DNA from: Neoroseomonas eburnea
GTDB lineage: Bacteria; Pseudomonadota; Alphaproteobacteria; Acetobacterales; Acetobacteraceae
Direction: 5' to 3'
NCBI RefSeq assembly: GCF_018129005.1
Contig: NZ_JAAEDL010000017.1
Span: forward strand, 62,001-126,000
Length of the DNA stretch: 64,000 bases
Numbering within the stretch: the stretch's first letter is position 1; every line of letters begins with the position of its first letter. Below the pieces are notes generated by a model. It had not been told where the DNA came from and did not search any database. It saw only the letters and a program-made list of their open reading frames with translations. Made by a program: the position numbers and the translations under genes. Below are positions 9,963 to 18,026 of the stretch, one piece after another.

Positions 9963-11389
9963 GCGGCCTCGGTGCCTTTCACGGTGGCGAAGGCCGCGAG
10001 CGCCCGGGCGCGGCCCTCGGCGAGGCCGATGAGCGGCGCCGGGTAGTCGCGGCCGAGCTTCACTCCGGCGCCGTGCAGCACGGTGTCGGGGGCTTCGTGC
10101 GGGCGATGGATGAAGCGGTCGGGCAGGCGCGCGAGCTCCGGGCACCAGCGCCGGACATAGGTGCCGGCCGGATCGAAGGTCTCACCCTGCAGCACCGGGT
10201 TGAAGACGCGGAAATAGGGCGCGGCATCCGCCCCGCAGCCGGCCACCCATTGCCAGGAGGCGCTGTTGGCCGCGAGGTCGGCATCGACCAGCGTGTCGCG
10301 GAACCAGGCCGCGCCGTCCTGCCAGGGCTGCAGCAGGTGCTTCACGAGGAAGGAAGCCGCGATCATCCGCACCCGGTTGTGCATCCATCCCGTGCGCCAG
10401 AGCTGGCGCATGCCGGCATCGACGATCGGATAGCCGGTCCGCCCGCGTTGCCATGCACGCAGCAGGGCGGCGTCGCGCTGCCAGGGAAAGGCGGCGAATT
10501 CCGGCCTCAGCGGCGTGTCCGGCATCTCCGGCCGGTGCCACAGCAGGTGGTGGGAGAATTCGCGCCAGACCAGCTCCTTGAGGAAACTCTCGCGCCCCCT
10601 GCCGCCCTTGGCCCGCGCCGCGTGCCAGACCTGGCGGGGCGAGATCTCCCCGAGATGGAGGTGCGGCGAGAGGCCGGAGGTCCCCCAGGCCGCGGCCGGT
10701 TCATTGCGGCGTGCCGCGTAGCCGTCGAGGCCATGCTCCAGGAAGGTGGCGAGGCGGGCCGCGGCGCCGTTCTCCCCGGGTGTCCAATGCGCGTGGAATT
10801 CCGCCGCCCAATCCGGCTCCGGCGGCTTCGGCAGCAGGCCGAGGGCTTCCAGCGGCAATCCTTCCGGCGCGCCGGGGGCGGCCTGCAGCCGGTCGGGCGC
10901 GGGCAGGGGCGGGGGCAGGCCCTCCAGCAGCGTGAAGACGGCGCGGGAGAAGGGCGTATAGACGGAGAACGGCTTGCCGGCGCCGGTGCGAACCAGGTGG
11001 GGTTCGTGCAGCAGCGCCGTCCGGTGCAGGACCAGGCGCCGGCCGGCGGCCTCCAGAGCCGCGTGGGTCTCGGCGTCGCGCCGGCGGGCGGCGGGTTCGG
11101 TCTGCCGGCCGGCATGGACCTCGGCCGCGCCGATCCGTTCCGCCAGTTCCGGGATCAGTCGCCGCGGGTCGCCGCGCAGCAGCAGCAGGGGCGCGCCGCG
11201 TTCCGCCAGGGCGCGACCGAGCGCCGACAGGCTGTGGTGCAGCCACCACGCCGCCGCGCCGCCTGGCGCATCGGGACCGTCTTCCAGGACATGGACAGGC
11301 AGGACGGGGCGCCCTTCCAGGGCGGCGACGGCGGCATGGTCCGCGAGGCGCAGGTCCTGACGGAACCAGAGGAGCGCGGGAATCGGCAT
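9959..11389 (-). CDS. phrB: Deoxyribodipyrimidine photolyase
   Basis: Blue-light repair of cyclobutane pyrimidine dimers. At 476 residues it is the usual length of class I CPD photolyases. The N-terminal Rossmann domain opens with LLWFRQDLRLADH. The FAD-binding half holds WGTSGLSPHLHLGEISPRQVW, KELVWREFSHHLLWHRPE, GRTGYPIVDAGMRQLWRTGWMHNRVRM and DADLAANSASWQWVAG, including the electron-transfer Trp residues. It is divergent from the YeeE pair, with a shared 122-base gap containing a perfect palindrome. Confidence 0.95.
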   Translation of the reverse strand: MPIPALLWFRQDLRLADHAAVAALEGRPVLPVHVLEDGPDAPGGAAAWWLHHSLSALGRALAERGAPLLLLRGDPRRLIPELAERIGAAEVHAGRQTEPAARRRDAETHAALEAAGRRLVLHRTALLHEPHLVRTGAGKPFSVYTPFSRAVFTLLEGLPPPLPAPDRLQAAPGAPEGLPLEALGLLPKPPEPDWAAEFHAHWTPGENGAAARLATFLEHGLDGYAARRNEPAAAWGTSGLSPHLHLGEISPRQVWHAARAKGGRGRESFLKELVWREFSHHLLWHRPEMPDTPLRPEFAAFPWQRDAALLRAWQRGRTGYPIVDAGMRQLWRTGWMHNRVRMIAASFLVKHLLQPWQDGAAWFRDTLVDADLAANSASWQWVAGCGADAAPYFRVFNPVLQGETFDPAGTYVRRWCPELARLPDRFIHRPHEAPDTVLHGAGVKLGRDYPAPLIGLAEGRARALAAFATVKGTEAA

Positions 11390-11437
11390 GCATCAAATGT
11401 GGGGTGTCCGCCGGCAGCGTCACGAGGAAATTCGTAC

Positions 11438-11465
11438 TTGTAAGATTAGTATATGCGCATATACT
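11438..11465 (+). promoter_or_regulatory. Promoter of the YeeE/YedE pair
   Basis: A TTGTAA -35-like box (11438-11443) and a TATACT -10 box (11460-11465) are separated by 16 bases, about 47 bases before the first YeeE-type gene. The -10 lies inside the 22-bp palindrome, so a bound regulator would block RNA polymerase. Confidence 0.5.
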
Positions 11466-11467
11466 AA
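11446..11467. promoter_or_regulatory. Perfect 22-bp palindromic operator
   Basis: TTAGTATATGC is followed directly by its exact inverted copy. It is strikingly AT-rich in a GC-rich genome and lies between phrB and the YeeE pair, overlapping the YeeE -10 box. Size and symmetry fit a dimeric winged-helix repressor such as ArsR/BigR types, which often control YeeE/YedE sulfur genes. No regulator gene is adjacent, so the partner is unknown. Confidence 0.7.
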
Positions 11468-11511
11468 CGCATACCGGCCGCTCGGCCGCCGTATCCGAAA
11501 GGACCCGTCCC

Positions 11512-12030
11512 ATGCCCCGCCTCACGGACAAGGCCTGGTCGCCCTATGTCGCGGGCGCGCTGATCGGCCTGCTGCAGATCCCGGCCTTCCTCTTCCTCGG
11601 CACCGCTCTCGGGGCCTCCTCCTCCTTCGTCACCGTCGGCGCGTCGGTGGCGGAAGTCTTCGATCCGGGCATCCGCGCCATCCGCTACGCCGCCGGGCAC
11701 CTCGACGGCGCCAAGAACTGGTGGCAGGTCGCCCTCGTCATCGGCATCGCGCTCGGCGCCTTTGCCTCCTCGCGGCTGTCGGGCGCGGTGCGGCGCGGCG
11801 TTGCGCCGGTCTGGCAGCGCGCGACCGACCTGTCCCGTGGCGGCCGCTTCGTCCTGGCCTTCTTCGCCGGCTTCCTGATGCTGATGGGCGCGCGCATTGC
11901 CGATGGCTGCACCTCGGGCCATGGCCTGTCGGGCATGGCGCAGCTCTCGCTCGGTTCCTTCGCGGCGGTCACCGCCATGTTCGTCGGCGGCATCCTGACC
12001 GCGACGCTGCTGTTCCGCCCCGTGCGCTGA
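11512..12030 (+). CDS. YeeE/YedE-family membrane protein (first half)
   Basis: 172 residues with four predicted membrane helices. It carries the family motif ARIADGCTSGHGLSGMAQLSLGS, whose conserved Cys lies in the transport path of YeeE/YedE proteins (thiosulfate or other sulfur-compound import). ATG 11512 is chosen; GAAAGG stands about 10 bases upstream, and the longer frame would run through the palindromic operator. It forms a pair with the next gene; together they resemble one full-length YeeE transporter. Confidence 0.85.
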   Translation: MPRLTDKAWSPYVAGALIGLLQIPAFLFLGTALGASSSFVTVGASVAEVFDPGIRAIRYAAGHLDGAKNWWQVALVIGIALGAFASSRLSGAVRRGVAPVWQRATDLSRGGRFVLAFFAGFLMLMGARIADGCTSGHGLSGMAQLSLGSFAAVTAMFVGGILTATLLFRPVR

Positions 12031-12047
12031 GATCGGAGGAAACGATC

Positions 12048-12665
12048 ATGTCCATCGTCACCGCCATCCTCCTCGGCCTCGCCATGGGCGTGGCCTTCGG
12101 CTTCTTCCTCGAGAAGGCGCGGGTCTTCGAGCCCGCCGTCATCCTCGGCCAGTTCCAGTTCCGGTCCTTCCTGATGCTGCGGGTGTTCCTCGCCGGCGTC
12201 GCGGCAGGGCTGGTCGTGCTCGCAGTGCTGACCGGCTTCGGCTGGGCGAAGCTCTCGCCCAAGGCGCTGTTGCCGATGGCCGACATCGCCGGCGGCCTGG
12301 TCCTCGGCGCCGGCATCGCGCTGGCCGGCGCCTGCCCGGGCACGGTGCTGGCGCAGATCGGCGCGGGCTACAAGGACGCCTGGTTCACCCTCGCCGGCGG
12401 CATCCTCGGCGCGCTCGCCTTCACCTATGCCGAGCCGCACCTCGCCCCGGTGCTGCAGGTCGCGGGGCAGGGGAAGCTGACCCTGGACATGGTGACGGGG
12501 GTGCCGTTCTGGATGCTCGCCCTTGGCTTCGCGGTGGTGCTGGTGCTGGCGCTGGTCGGGCTGGAACGCTGGCGGCCGTGGCGGCAGGAGATCGGCGAGA
12601 ACGCCGACGGGCTGATGCCGCCGAGGCAGGCCACGCCGCCGGCGCATGCGGTGCCTGCGGAGTAG
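12048..12665 (+). CDS. YeeE/YedE-family membrane protein (second half)
   Basis: 205 residues with about five membrane helices. The motif AGACPGTVLAQIGAGYKDAWFTLAGG supplies the second conserved Cys of the two-part YeeE/YedE transporters. The opening GLAMGVAFGFFLEKARVFEP is typical of the partner subunit. GGAGGA lies 7 bases before the ATG and 17 bases separate it from the first half. Its stop is followed within a few bases by a strong hairpin. Inferred role: uptake of a reduced sulfur compound. Confidence 0.85.
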   Translation: MSIVTAILLGLAMGVAFGFFLEKARVFEPAVILGQFQFRSFLMLRVFLAGVAAGLVVLAVLTGFGWAKLSPKALLPMADIAGGLVLGAGIALAGACPGTVLAQIGAGYKDAWFTLAGGILGALAFTYAEPHLAPVLQVAGQGKLTLDMVTGVPFWMLALGFAVVLVLALVGLERWRPWRQEIGENADGLMPPRQATPPAHAVPAE

Positions 12666-12669
12666 AAGG

Positions 12670-12693
12670 CCGGGGGAGGGGAACCTCCCCCGG
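12670..12693 (+). terminator. Terminator hairpin, family D arm 1
   Basis: A perfect 10-bp stem (CCGGGGGAGG / CCTCCCCCGG, GGAA loop) begins 4 bases after the YeeE-pair stop codon and is followed by CCCCCTCCCTTCTTTG. The same module, GGGGGGAG hairpin then ATCCCC and a pyrimidine tract, recurs inverted at 12779-12800 and again at 40956-40996. Confidence 0.65.
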
Positions 12694-12778
12694 ACCCCCT
12701 CCCTTCTTTGTCTGTCAGCCGGGAGTACCTGGCGCGCCGGCCCCGCCCATCCAGGTGATCAGAAAGGGAGGGGGGGAT

Positions 12779-12800
12779 CGGGGGGAGTTCACTCCCCCCG
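12779..12800 (-). terminator. Terminator hairpin containing a stop codon, family D arm 2
   Basis: A perfect 10-bp stem (CGGGGGGAGT / ACTCCCCCCG). Read on the minus strand, the TGA stop of the MBL-fold nuclease gene (12791-12789) falls at the stem-loop junction, and the stem is followed by ATCCCCCCCTCCCTTTCT. It is the mirror image of the arm at 12670-12693, closing a 123-base gap between convergent genes. Confidence 0.6.
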
Positions 12801-14387
12801 ACCTTCCAACGCCGAACGCAGGCTCGCCATCAGCCCCTTGCGCGCCTCCTCATCCGGCGCGCGTTCGATCGCATCCTCGATCGCCAGCAGCAGCGCCGCC
12901 CGCGCATTGTGCCAGTCCGGCCGCCCTGCCGAAGCCGGGTCCGGCCTCCGGTGCGGCGCCTCTCGCTTCAGCGGCGCCAGCCCCGCCGGCAGCAGGAAGG
13001 CGTCGTCGAGCGTCGGCATCAGCACCTGCCTCGGCTTCGCGATGCCTTCGCCGGTGAGCCGCCGTTCCAGCGCCTCCATCGCCGGCGGCTCCCCGTGCAC
13101 CAGGAAGACGCCGCCGCGCACCGGCCCGCGTTCCTTCAGCCAGGCGGTGAGCTCCGGCGCATCGGCATGGCCTGAATAGTCCCGGATCTCGCGGATCCTC
13201 GCCTGCACGCGGATGGTCTCGCCCTGGATGCGCACCTCCTCGCGCCCTTCCAGCAGCAGCCGGCCGAGCGTGCCCTCGGCCTGGAAGCCGGTCAGCAGCA
13301 CCGTCGCCTCCGGCGCCCAGAGCCAGCGCTTGAGGTGGTGACGGATCCGCCCCGCATCGCACATGCCGGACCCGGCGATGATGATGTGGAAGCCTTCCAT
13401 CTCGGCGATGCGGCGGGACTGCTCGCCGCTTTCGGTGAAGGTCAGCAGCGGGGAGCGCAGGGCGCGCTTCACCGAGCGCCCTTCCTCCAGCTCGTGCGCG
13501 TGCTCGAGGAAGACCTCGGTGGCGCGGATGGCGAGCGGGCTGTCCACCGCGATCGGCGCCATCGGGATGCGCCCGGCCTGCATCAGCGTGACGAGATCCC
13601 AGCAGATCTCCTGCGTGCGCTCCACCGCGAAGGCCGGGATCAGCAGCGCGCCGTCGGGGTGGTGCGCCTCCTTCACCAGCGCCTCGAGCCGGTTGCGGCG
13701 CTCCTCATGGTCCACGCAGGGCTTGTCCTCGTCGCCATAGGTGCTCTCGAGGAACACGTGGTCCACGGCTTCGGGCCCCTCCGGGTCCCGGTGGAACACG
13801 GCGCAGTCGGGGCCAAGGTCGCCGGAGACCAGCACGCGGACCGGCGCTTCCCCCGGTTCGGCGATCTCCAGTTCGATCGACGCCGAGCCCAGCATGTGCC
13901 CGGCATTCCACCAGCGCGCGCGCACGCCGGGCAGCGGTTCCAGCCAGCGGTCCATCGGCACGGCGCGGAAGGAACGCATCGCCGCAAGCGCGTCGGCCGA
14001 GGTGTAGATCGGCTCCACCTCCCCCCGCCCGCGCCGCCGGTTGCGGCGGTTGAGCTGCTGCACCTCCATCTCCTGCACATGGCCGGAGTCCGGCAGCATG
14101 ACGGCGCAGAGATCCCCGGTCGGCCCGCTGGCGTGGATGGGGCCGCGGAAGCCTTCCTTCACCAGGCGCGGCAGCAGGCCGGAATGGTCGATATGCGCAT
14201 GTGTCAGCAGCACCGCGTCGATGTCGCGCGGCACGTAGGGGAAGGGCTCCCAGTTCAGCGCCTTCAGCGTCTTGGGCCCCTGGAACAGGCCGCAATCGAC
14301 CAGGAACCTGGCGCGGGAGGTCTCGAACAGCAGCGACAGGCCGGTGACGGTGCGCGCCGCGCCGCAGGTGCGAAGGATCACGGGCAC
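12789..14387 (-). CDS. MBL-fold nuclease of the beta-CASP/RMMBL (CPSF-like) type
   Basis: 532 residues. The metallo-beta-lactamase core carries LTHAHIDHSGLLPRLV (HxHxDH) and GSASIELE; the beta-CASP insert follows (VSGDLGPD, FLESTYGDEDK, LLIPAFAVERTQE, IAGSGMCDAGRIRHHL), and a C-terminal RMMBL region holds DYSGHADAPELTAWL and FLVHGEP. All zinc ligands are visible. Relatives are RNA or DNA exo/endonucleases of the COG1236 class. It begins 5 bases after the SDR stop, forming a two-gene operon. The C-terminal tail of about 60 residues is more variable. Confidence 0.92.
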   Translation of the reverse strand: MPVILRTCGAARTVTGLSLLFETSRARFLVDCGLFQGPKTLKALNWEPFPYVPRDIDAVLLTHAHIDHSGLLPRLVKEGFRGPIHASGPTGDLCAVMLPDSGHVQEMEVQQLNRRNRRRGRGEVEPIYTSADALAAMRSFRAVPMDRWLEPLPGVRARWWNAGHMLGSASIELEIAEPGEAPVRVLVSGDLGPDCAVFHRDPEGPEAVDHVFLESTYGDEDKPCVDHEERRNRLEALVKEAHHPDGALLIPAFAVERTQEICWDLVTLMQAGRIPMAPIAVDSPLAIRATEVFLEHAHELEEGRSVKRALRSPLLTFTESGEQSRRIAEMEGFHIIIAGSGMCDAGRIRHHLKRWLWAPEATVLLTGFQAEGTLGRLLLEGREEVRIQGETIRVQARIREIRDYSGHADAPELTAWLKERGPVRGGVFLVHGEPPAMEALERRLTGEGIAKPRQVLMPTLDDAFLLPAGLAPLKREAPHRRPDPASAGRPDWHNARAALLLAIEDAIERAPDEEARKGLMASLRSALEGRGE

Positions 14388-14392
14388 GGCGC

Positions 14393-15151
14393 CTACTCCG
14401 CCGTCACGCCGCCATCGACCGGCATGGCGATGCCGGTGATGCCGGAAGCGGCGTTGGAGAGCAGGAATACCGTGGGCCCGGCGATGTCCTCCGGCTCCAG
14501 GATGCGCCCCATCGGGATGCGCGCGCGCGCCGCCGCGACGAAGGCGGCATCCGCCATCAGGTCGGCGGCGAGCGGCGTGTTCACCAGCCCCGGGCAGACC
14601 GCGTTCACGCGGATGCCGCGCGGCGCGAGTTCCAGCGCCATCACCTTCGTCAGCCCGACCACCGCGTGCTTGGTCGCGGCATAGAGGCTGCGGTTGCGCG
14701 AACCCACCAGCCCGGCGATGGAGGCGATGTTGACGATCGCTCCGCCGCCGATCTTCGCCATGCCGCGCGCCACTTCCTGCGCGACGATCGTCGCCCCTTT
14801 CACGTTGAGTGCGAGCACGCGGTCCATCTCGGCCTCGGTCGCCTCCAGGAAGGGTTCGCGCGTGACGCTCCCGGCATTGTTGACCAGCCCGTCGAGCTCG
14901 CCGGCCCGGGCGATGGCGGCACGGATCGCTGCCGGATCGGCGGCGTCGAAGGGCAGCACCGAGGCGCGTCCGCCGGCGGCGGCGATGAGGCCCGCCACTT
15001 CCTCGAGCCCCGGACGCCCACGCGCGGCCAGCACCACCTCCGCCCCCGCCGCGGCGACGGCGAGGGCGATCGCGCGCCCGATGCCGAGGGAAGCGCCGGT
15101 GACGAGCACCCTGCGGCCATCGAGGCGGAAATCGGGTGCGGCAAAGGTCAT
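14393..15151 (-). CDS. SDR family oxidoreductase
   Basis: 252-residue classical short-chain dehydrogenase. It has the NAD(P)-binding TGASLGIGRA loop, NNAG, the catalytic Ser in NIASIAG, the YAATK Tyr-Lys pair, and VCPGLVNTPL. The C-terminus GIAMPVDGGVTAE is typical of FabG-like members. The ATG at 15151 has GAGGA 7 bases upstream. It is the first gene in an operon with the MBL nuclease. The substrate cannot be assigned. Confidence 0.88.
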   Translation of the reverse strand: MTFAAPDFRLDGRRVLVTGASLGIGRAIALAVAAAGAEVVLAARGRPGLEEVAGLIAAAGGRASVLPFDAADPAAIRAAIARAGELDGLVNNAGSVTREPFLEATEAEMDRVLALNVKGATIVAQEVARGMAKIGGGAIVNIASIAGLVGSRNRSLYAATKHAVVGLTKVMALELAPRGIRVNAVCPGLVNTPLAADLMADAAFVAAARARIPMGRILEPEDIAGPTVFLLSNAASGITGIAMPVDGGVTAE

Positions 15152-15320
15152 GGAACTCTCCTCGCGGGGCGGCACATGGCGCCGCGACATGCGGGACAGT
15201 CTCGCCGGACCGCGCTTCGGCGCAAGCGCGCCACCGGGTCCTGCCAGGGCGTCCGGGAGCGGCCGAACGGGAGCGTGGCTGCCATGCAAGCCAAGCCTGC
15301 CGCCGTTCATGCGTTTGTTG

Positions 15321-15334
15321 TTGATCTATCGCAA
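15321..15334. promoter_or_regulatory. FNR/FixK-like box upstream of the Fnr-type gene
   Basis: TTGATCTATCGCAA resembles the FNR/FixK consensus TTGAT-N4-ATCAA: the left half is perfect and the right half matches 3 of 5. It lies about 100 bases before the start of an Fnr-type regulator, so autoregulation is plausible. The rest of the 281-base gap holds no gene. Confidence 0.4.
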
Positions 15335-15432
15335 GACTGCTAGGAGACTGTCTCCGCTCGTCTTGGAGCGTGGGGAGACCACGGTCACAACGGTCGCCCC
15401 GACCTTGGCGGCCCTACGGCAGGTGAAGGCGC

Positions 15433-16188
15433 ATGATGCATCCACTCGACGCCACGCGCGCCCTGATGGACGGCCTTGGCTCGGAGGCCAATGTCTGCAT
15501 GAAGTGCGGTGCTCGCTCTGTCGGTCTCTGCGCGCCGCTCGACGTCGCCGCGCTTGACGACATGGCGGGTGAGAGCGAGCGGCTGGCGGTCGAGCCACGC
15601 GAATCCGTCTTCCACCAGGGCGATCCAGCCCGTTTCGTCTACACGCTGACCGAGGGGATGGCGCGGCTGACGCGCGTGCTGCCCGACGGTCGCCAGGCGG
15701 TGATCGGCTTTCGCTTCCCGGGTGACATCCTCGGCTTCACCCCGAGCGAGGAACACGCCTTCGGCGCCGAGATGCTGACCCGCGGCAATGTCTGCCGGCT
15801 GGACCGCCGGCGGCTGGAACAGCTCTTCCGCCGCTACCCGGTGATGGAGCGGCGCTTCCTCGACCTCTGCATGAAGGAACTGGCGGCCAGCCAGGATCAC
15901 ATCCTCGCGCTCGGCCGCTTCAGCGCGGAGGAGCGGGTGGCCGCCTTCCTCGTCTCGCTCGCCGAGGCGCAGGAGCGCCGGGGACACGTTGGCCCGGTCT
16001 TCGACCTGCCGGCGACACGCGCGGATATGGGCGAGTTCCTCGGCCTGACGCTGGAAACCGTGAGCCGCGCCGTCTCCGCCTTCCGCAAGCGCGGCTGGAT
16101 CCGGCTGCATGGGCATTCGGGCATCGAACTCATCGACCGTCCGGCGCTGATCGGGCTCGGCACGGGCGAGGGCGCGCACGCGGCCTGA
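15433..16188 (+). CDS. Crp/Fnr-family regulator, oxygen-sensing FnrL/Anr type
   Basis: 251 residues. Cys22, Cys25 and Cys33 (C-x2-C-x7-C), together with Cys121 in GNVCRLD, match the four [4Fe-4S] ligands of Fnr; the fourth falls almost exactly where E. coli FNR has Cys122. A cyclic-nucleotide-type beta roll and long dimer helix follow. The recognition helix GLTLETVSRAVSAFRKRG keeps the Glu208-Ser211-Arg212 triad that reads TTGAT. It should activate low-oxygen genes as a dimer. Its TGA stop is the first three bases of a structured intergenic repeat. Confidence 0.9.
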   Translation: MMHPLDATRALMDGLGSEANVCMKCGARSVGLCAPLDVAALDDMAGESERLAVEPRESVFHQGDPARFVYTLTEGMARLTRVLPDGRQAVIGFRFPGDILGFTPSEEHAFGAEMLTRGNVCRLDRRRLEQLFRRYPVMERRFLDLCMKELAASQDHILALGRFSAEERVAAFLVSLAEAQERRGHVGPVFDLPATRADMGEFLGLTLETVSRAVSAFRKRGWIRLHGHSGIELIDRPALIGLGTGEGAHAA

Positions 16189-16265
16189 TACCCGCCAGCG
16201 CATCGGCTGACCCGGTATCAGAACCTTGGTTTCGCGCGCGGCCGCCCCACCGGCCCCGCGCGCCA
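16186..16265 (+). repeat. Intergenic repeat family B, copy 1 (stop-codon-linked)
   Basis: It starts with TGATACC, whose TGA is the stop codon of the Fnr-type gene, and forms an imperfect hairpin closing at GGTATCA (16214-16220). A spacer with CCTTGGTTTCGCGCGCG and GCCCCACCGGCCCCGCGCG follows. The same hairpin-plus-spacer, on the opposite strand, lies at 33760-33853 after the MFS gene. Confidence 0.7.
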
Positions 16266-16298
16266 CACCACCTCGCCTTGGCGATGCCGCATGATCCC

Positions 16299-16386
16299 AG
16301 CGGCACGAGTTCCTGACTCGTGCCGAGGCCGCGACGGGCACGAAAAGGCTGATGCCAGCGGTCGCGAATGGCGGCCGTTGGTATGA
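16299..16386 (+). repeat. Intergenic repeat family A, copy 1 (internally shortened)
   Basis: An 88-base version of the 155-base element found at 41038, 53681 and 62393. It keeps the first stem (GGCACGAGT / ACTCGTGCC) and the terminal hairpin (ATGCCAGCGG ... CCGTTGGTAT) but lacks most of the middle, including the GGCCGC/GCGGCC and AACC/GGTT stems. Confidence 0.7.
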
Positions 16387-16397
16387 GAGGTCGGATC

Positions 16398-16532
16398 GAG
16401 GGGGCGTGACCCCCTCAAGCTTCCCCGGCACGGGATACGGTCCCCTGCACCCACAATGACCCGGGTATAGGCTTCCGAAGGCCTTTCGGCCTTTGGCGGG
16501 ACAAGTCCGAGAGGGGCGGCGCCGCTCTCGGA
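16398..16532 (-). terminator. Hairpin cluster downstream of the small membrane protein gene
   Basis: Three inverted repeats: GAGGGGG/CCCCCTC (16398-16416), AAGGCC/GGCCTT near 16479-16493, and TCCGAGAG/CTCTCGGA with an inner GGC/GCC (16506-16532). The last lies 38 bases past the stop of the minus-strand gene ending at 16570. Together with repeats A and B they fill the whole 381-base gap 16189-16569; no gene is seen there. Confidence 0.45.
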
Positions 16533-16569
16533 AAGCCAATCCTGGAGCAGGTCGCCGGCAGCGTCGGCG

Positions 16570-16944
16570 CTACATTCGCCGCCAATAGGTCACGGTGCAG
16601 CGCAGCCAGTCTATGGCGCCCGCCTCGCCCGCCTTCGGCACGACCAGTGTCACCGCCCCGCCGAGGATCGGCGCCCGTATGAAGGGCATGCCGCGCCGCG
16701 TCGCGAGACTCTCGAGCGCGGCGCAGGGAGTGAGCACCCGTTCGCGCAGCAGCGGATACAGGACGAGCGCCCCGCAGGCGATGCCCACGCCCGCGAAGAT
16801 GAGGCGGATGACGTGGTGCAGGGTCGGCCTCGACGCGCCGGGCATCCCGGCTTCCGCCGGCCGCGCCTGCGGCACGAGGTCGCTGACCTTCCACCGGCGC
16901 GGCGCCTCGGCGCGCTGCTGCGTGGAATACTGATCCCGTCTCAC
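16570..16944 (-). CDS. Small single-span membrane protein of unknown function
   Basis: 124 residues from a GTG at 16944, chosen because GAGG lies 5 bases before it; a TTG at 16962 has no ribosome site. The first 40 residues are polar and basic, one membrane helix follows (HHVIRLIFAGVGIACGALVLYPLL), and a C-terminal segment of about 60 residues ends in LRCTVTYWRRM. I do not recognise the family. It is divergent from oxyR, and a TGTTCC-G-GGAACA inverted repeat (16963-16975) sits just upstream. Confidence 0.55.
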   Translation of the reverse strand: MRRDQYSTQQRAEAPRRWKVSDLVPQARPAEAGMPGASRPTLHHVIRLIFAGVGIACGALVLYPLLRERVLTPCAALESLATRRGMPFIRAPILGGAVTLVVPKAGEAGAIDWLRCTVTYWRRM

Positions 16945-17090
16945 CTCGCCCTCGCTGTCCAATGTTCCGGGAACAATCCGGATTCATAGCCGAAAGCATG
17001 GGGTGGACGACAACAATCGATTGCGATCCCCCCTGGCGACAGGCCTCGCGCGCCGTGGCAGATTGGCGGCGGGACACAACCTTGGCCCGT

Positions 17091-17996
17091 ATGACCGCCC
17101 TTCCCAGCCCGCAGCAGCTCCGCTACCTCGTCGCCCTCGCCGAGCACGGCCATTTCGGCCGCGCCGCGACCGCATGCGCCGTCACGCAATCCACCCTCTC
17201 GGCCGGCATCCTGGCGCTGGAACGTCAGCTCGACGCCGCGCTGCTCGAACGCACCGGCGGCAAGCGGCCGGTCTTCACGCCGCTCGGAAGGGAACTCGTC
17301 GGGCGCGCACGCAGCGCGCTCGCCTCGCTCACCGCCTTCGTCGAGACGGTGGCGGCTGCGCGTGATCCGCTGACCGGCCCCCTTCGCCTCGGCACCATCC
17401 CGACCATCGGGCCCTTTCTGCTGCCCCGGCTGATGCCGCAGCTCCGCGCGGCGTTTCCGCGTCTGCGGCTATGGCTGCGGGAGGACCTGACCGATCGCCT
17501 GATCGAGGGGCTGGACGGCGGGCGGCTCGACCTGCTGCTGCTCGCGCTGCCCTGCGACTGCGGCGATGCCGAGACCATGACCATCGCCGAGGATCCCTTC
17601 TCCGTCGCCGTCCCGCCCGGCCATCCGCTCGCGCTGCGCAGCGAGGTGCCGACCGGCGCGCTGACCGGCGAAAGGCTGATGCTGCTGGAGGACGGCCATT
17701 GCCTGCGGGAACACGCCTTGTCGGCCTGCGGGCTGCCTGGGGCGGCGGCTTCGCAGGAATTCGCCGCCACGTCGCTGCACACGCTGGTGCAGATGGTGGC
17801 CGGCGGGCTCGGCGTGACGCTGCTGCCGCGGCTGGCGATCGCCGGCGGCGTGACGGCGGGGGCGGATGTCGCCGTGCGGCCCCTGGCGGGCACCTTCGGC
17901 CGCCGGATCGGCCTGGCGTGGCGGGCGCGCAGCCCGCGCGCGGCGGAATTCCGGGCGCTCGCACCATCCATTGCCGCGGCGCTGTCCGGCCTGTAG
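17091..17996 (+). CDS. oxyR: LysR-family hydrogen-peroxide regulator OxyR
   Basis: 301 residues. An N-terminal winged HTH (LRYLVALAEHGHFGRAATACAV... TLSAGILALE) is followed by the substrate-binding-like regulatory domain. The redox pair Cys204 and Cys213 lies in LLEDGHCLREHALSACGL, with the spacing and surrounding residues of E. coli Cys199/Cys208. This supports disulfide-based peroxide sensing rather than a generic LysR protein. ATG 17091 starts right at the HTH. No catalase or ahpC gene is nearby, so targets are elsewhere. Confidence 0.92.
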   Translation: MTALPSPQQLRYLVALAEHGHFGRAATACAVTQSTLSAGILALERQLDAALLERTGGKRPVFTPLGRELVGRARSALASLTAFVETVAAARDPLTGPLRLGTIPTIGPFLLPRLMPQLRAAFPRLRLWLREDLTDRLIEGLDGGRLDLLLLALPCDCGDAETMTIAEDPFSVAVPPGHPLALRSEVPTGALTGERLMLLEDGHCLREHALSACGLPGAAASQEFAATSLHTLVQMVAGGLGVTLLPRLAIAGGVTAGADVAVRPLAGTFGRRIGLAWRARSPRAAEFRALAPSIAAALSGL

Positions 17997-18026
17997 CAGA
18001 GGCGCACCAGCGAAGGGTAAGGGGTC

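Noticed and set aside
11404..11511. 36-residue N-terminal extension of the first YeeE-type protein
   Set aside because: It would be translated through the promoter and operator palindrome; the ATG at 11512 has its own ribosome site and starts right at the membrane domain.
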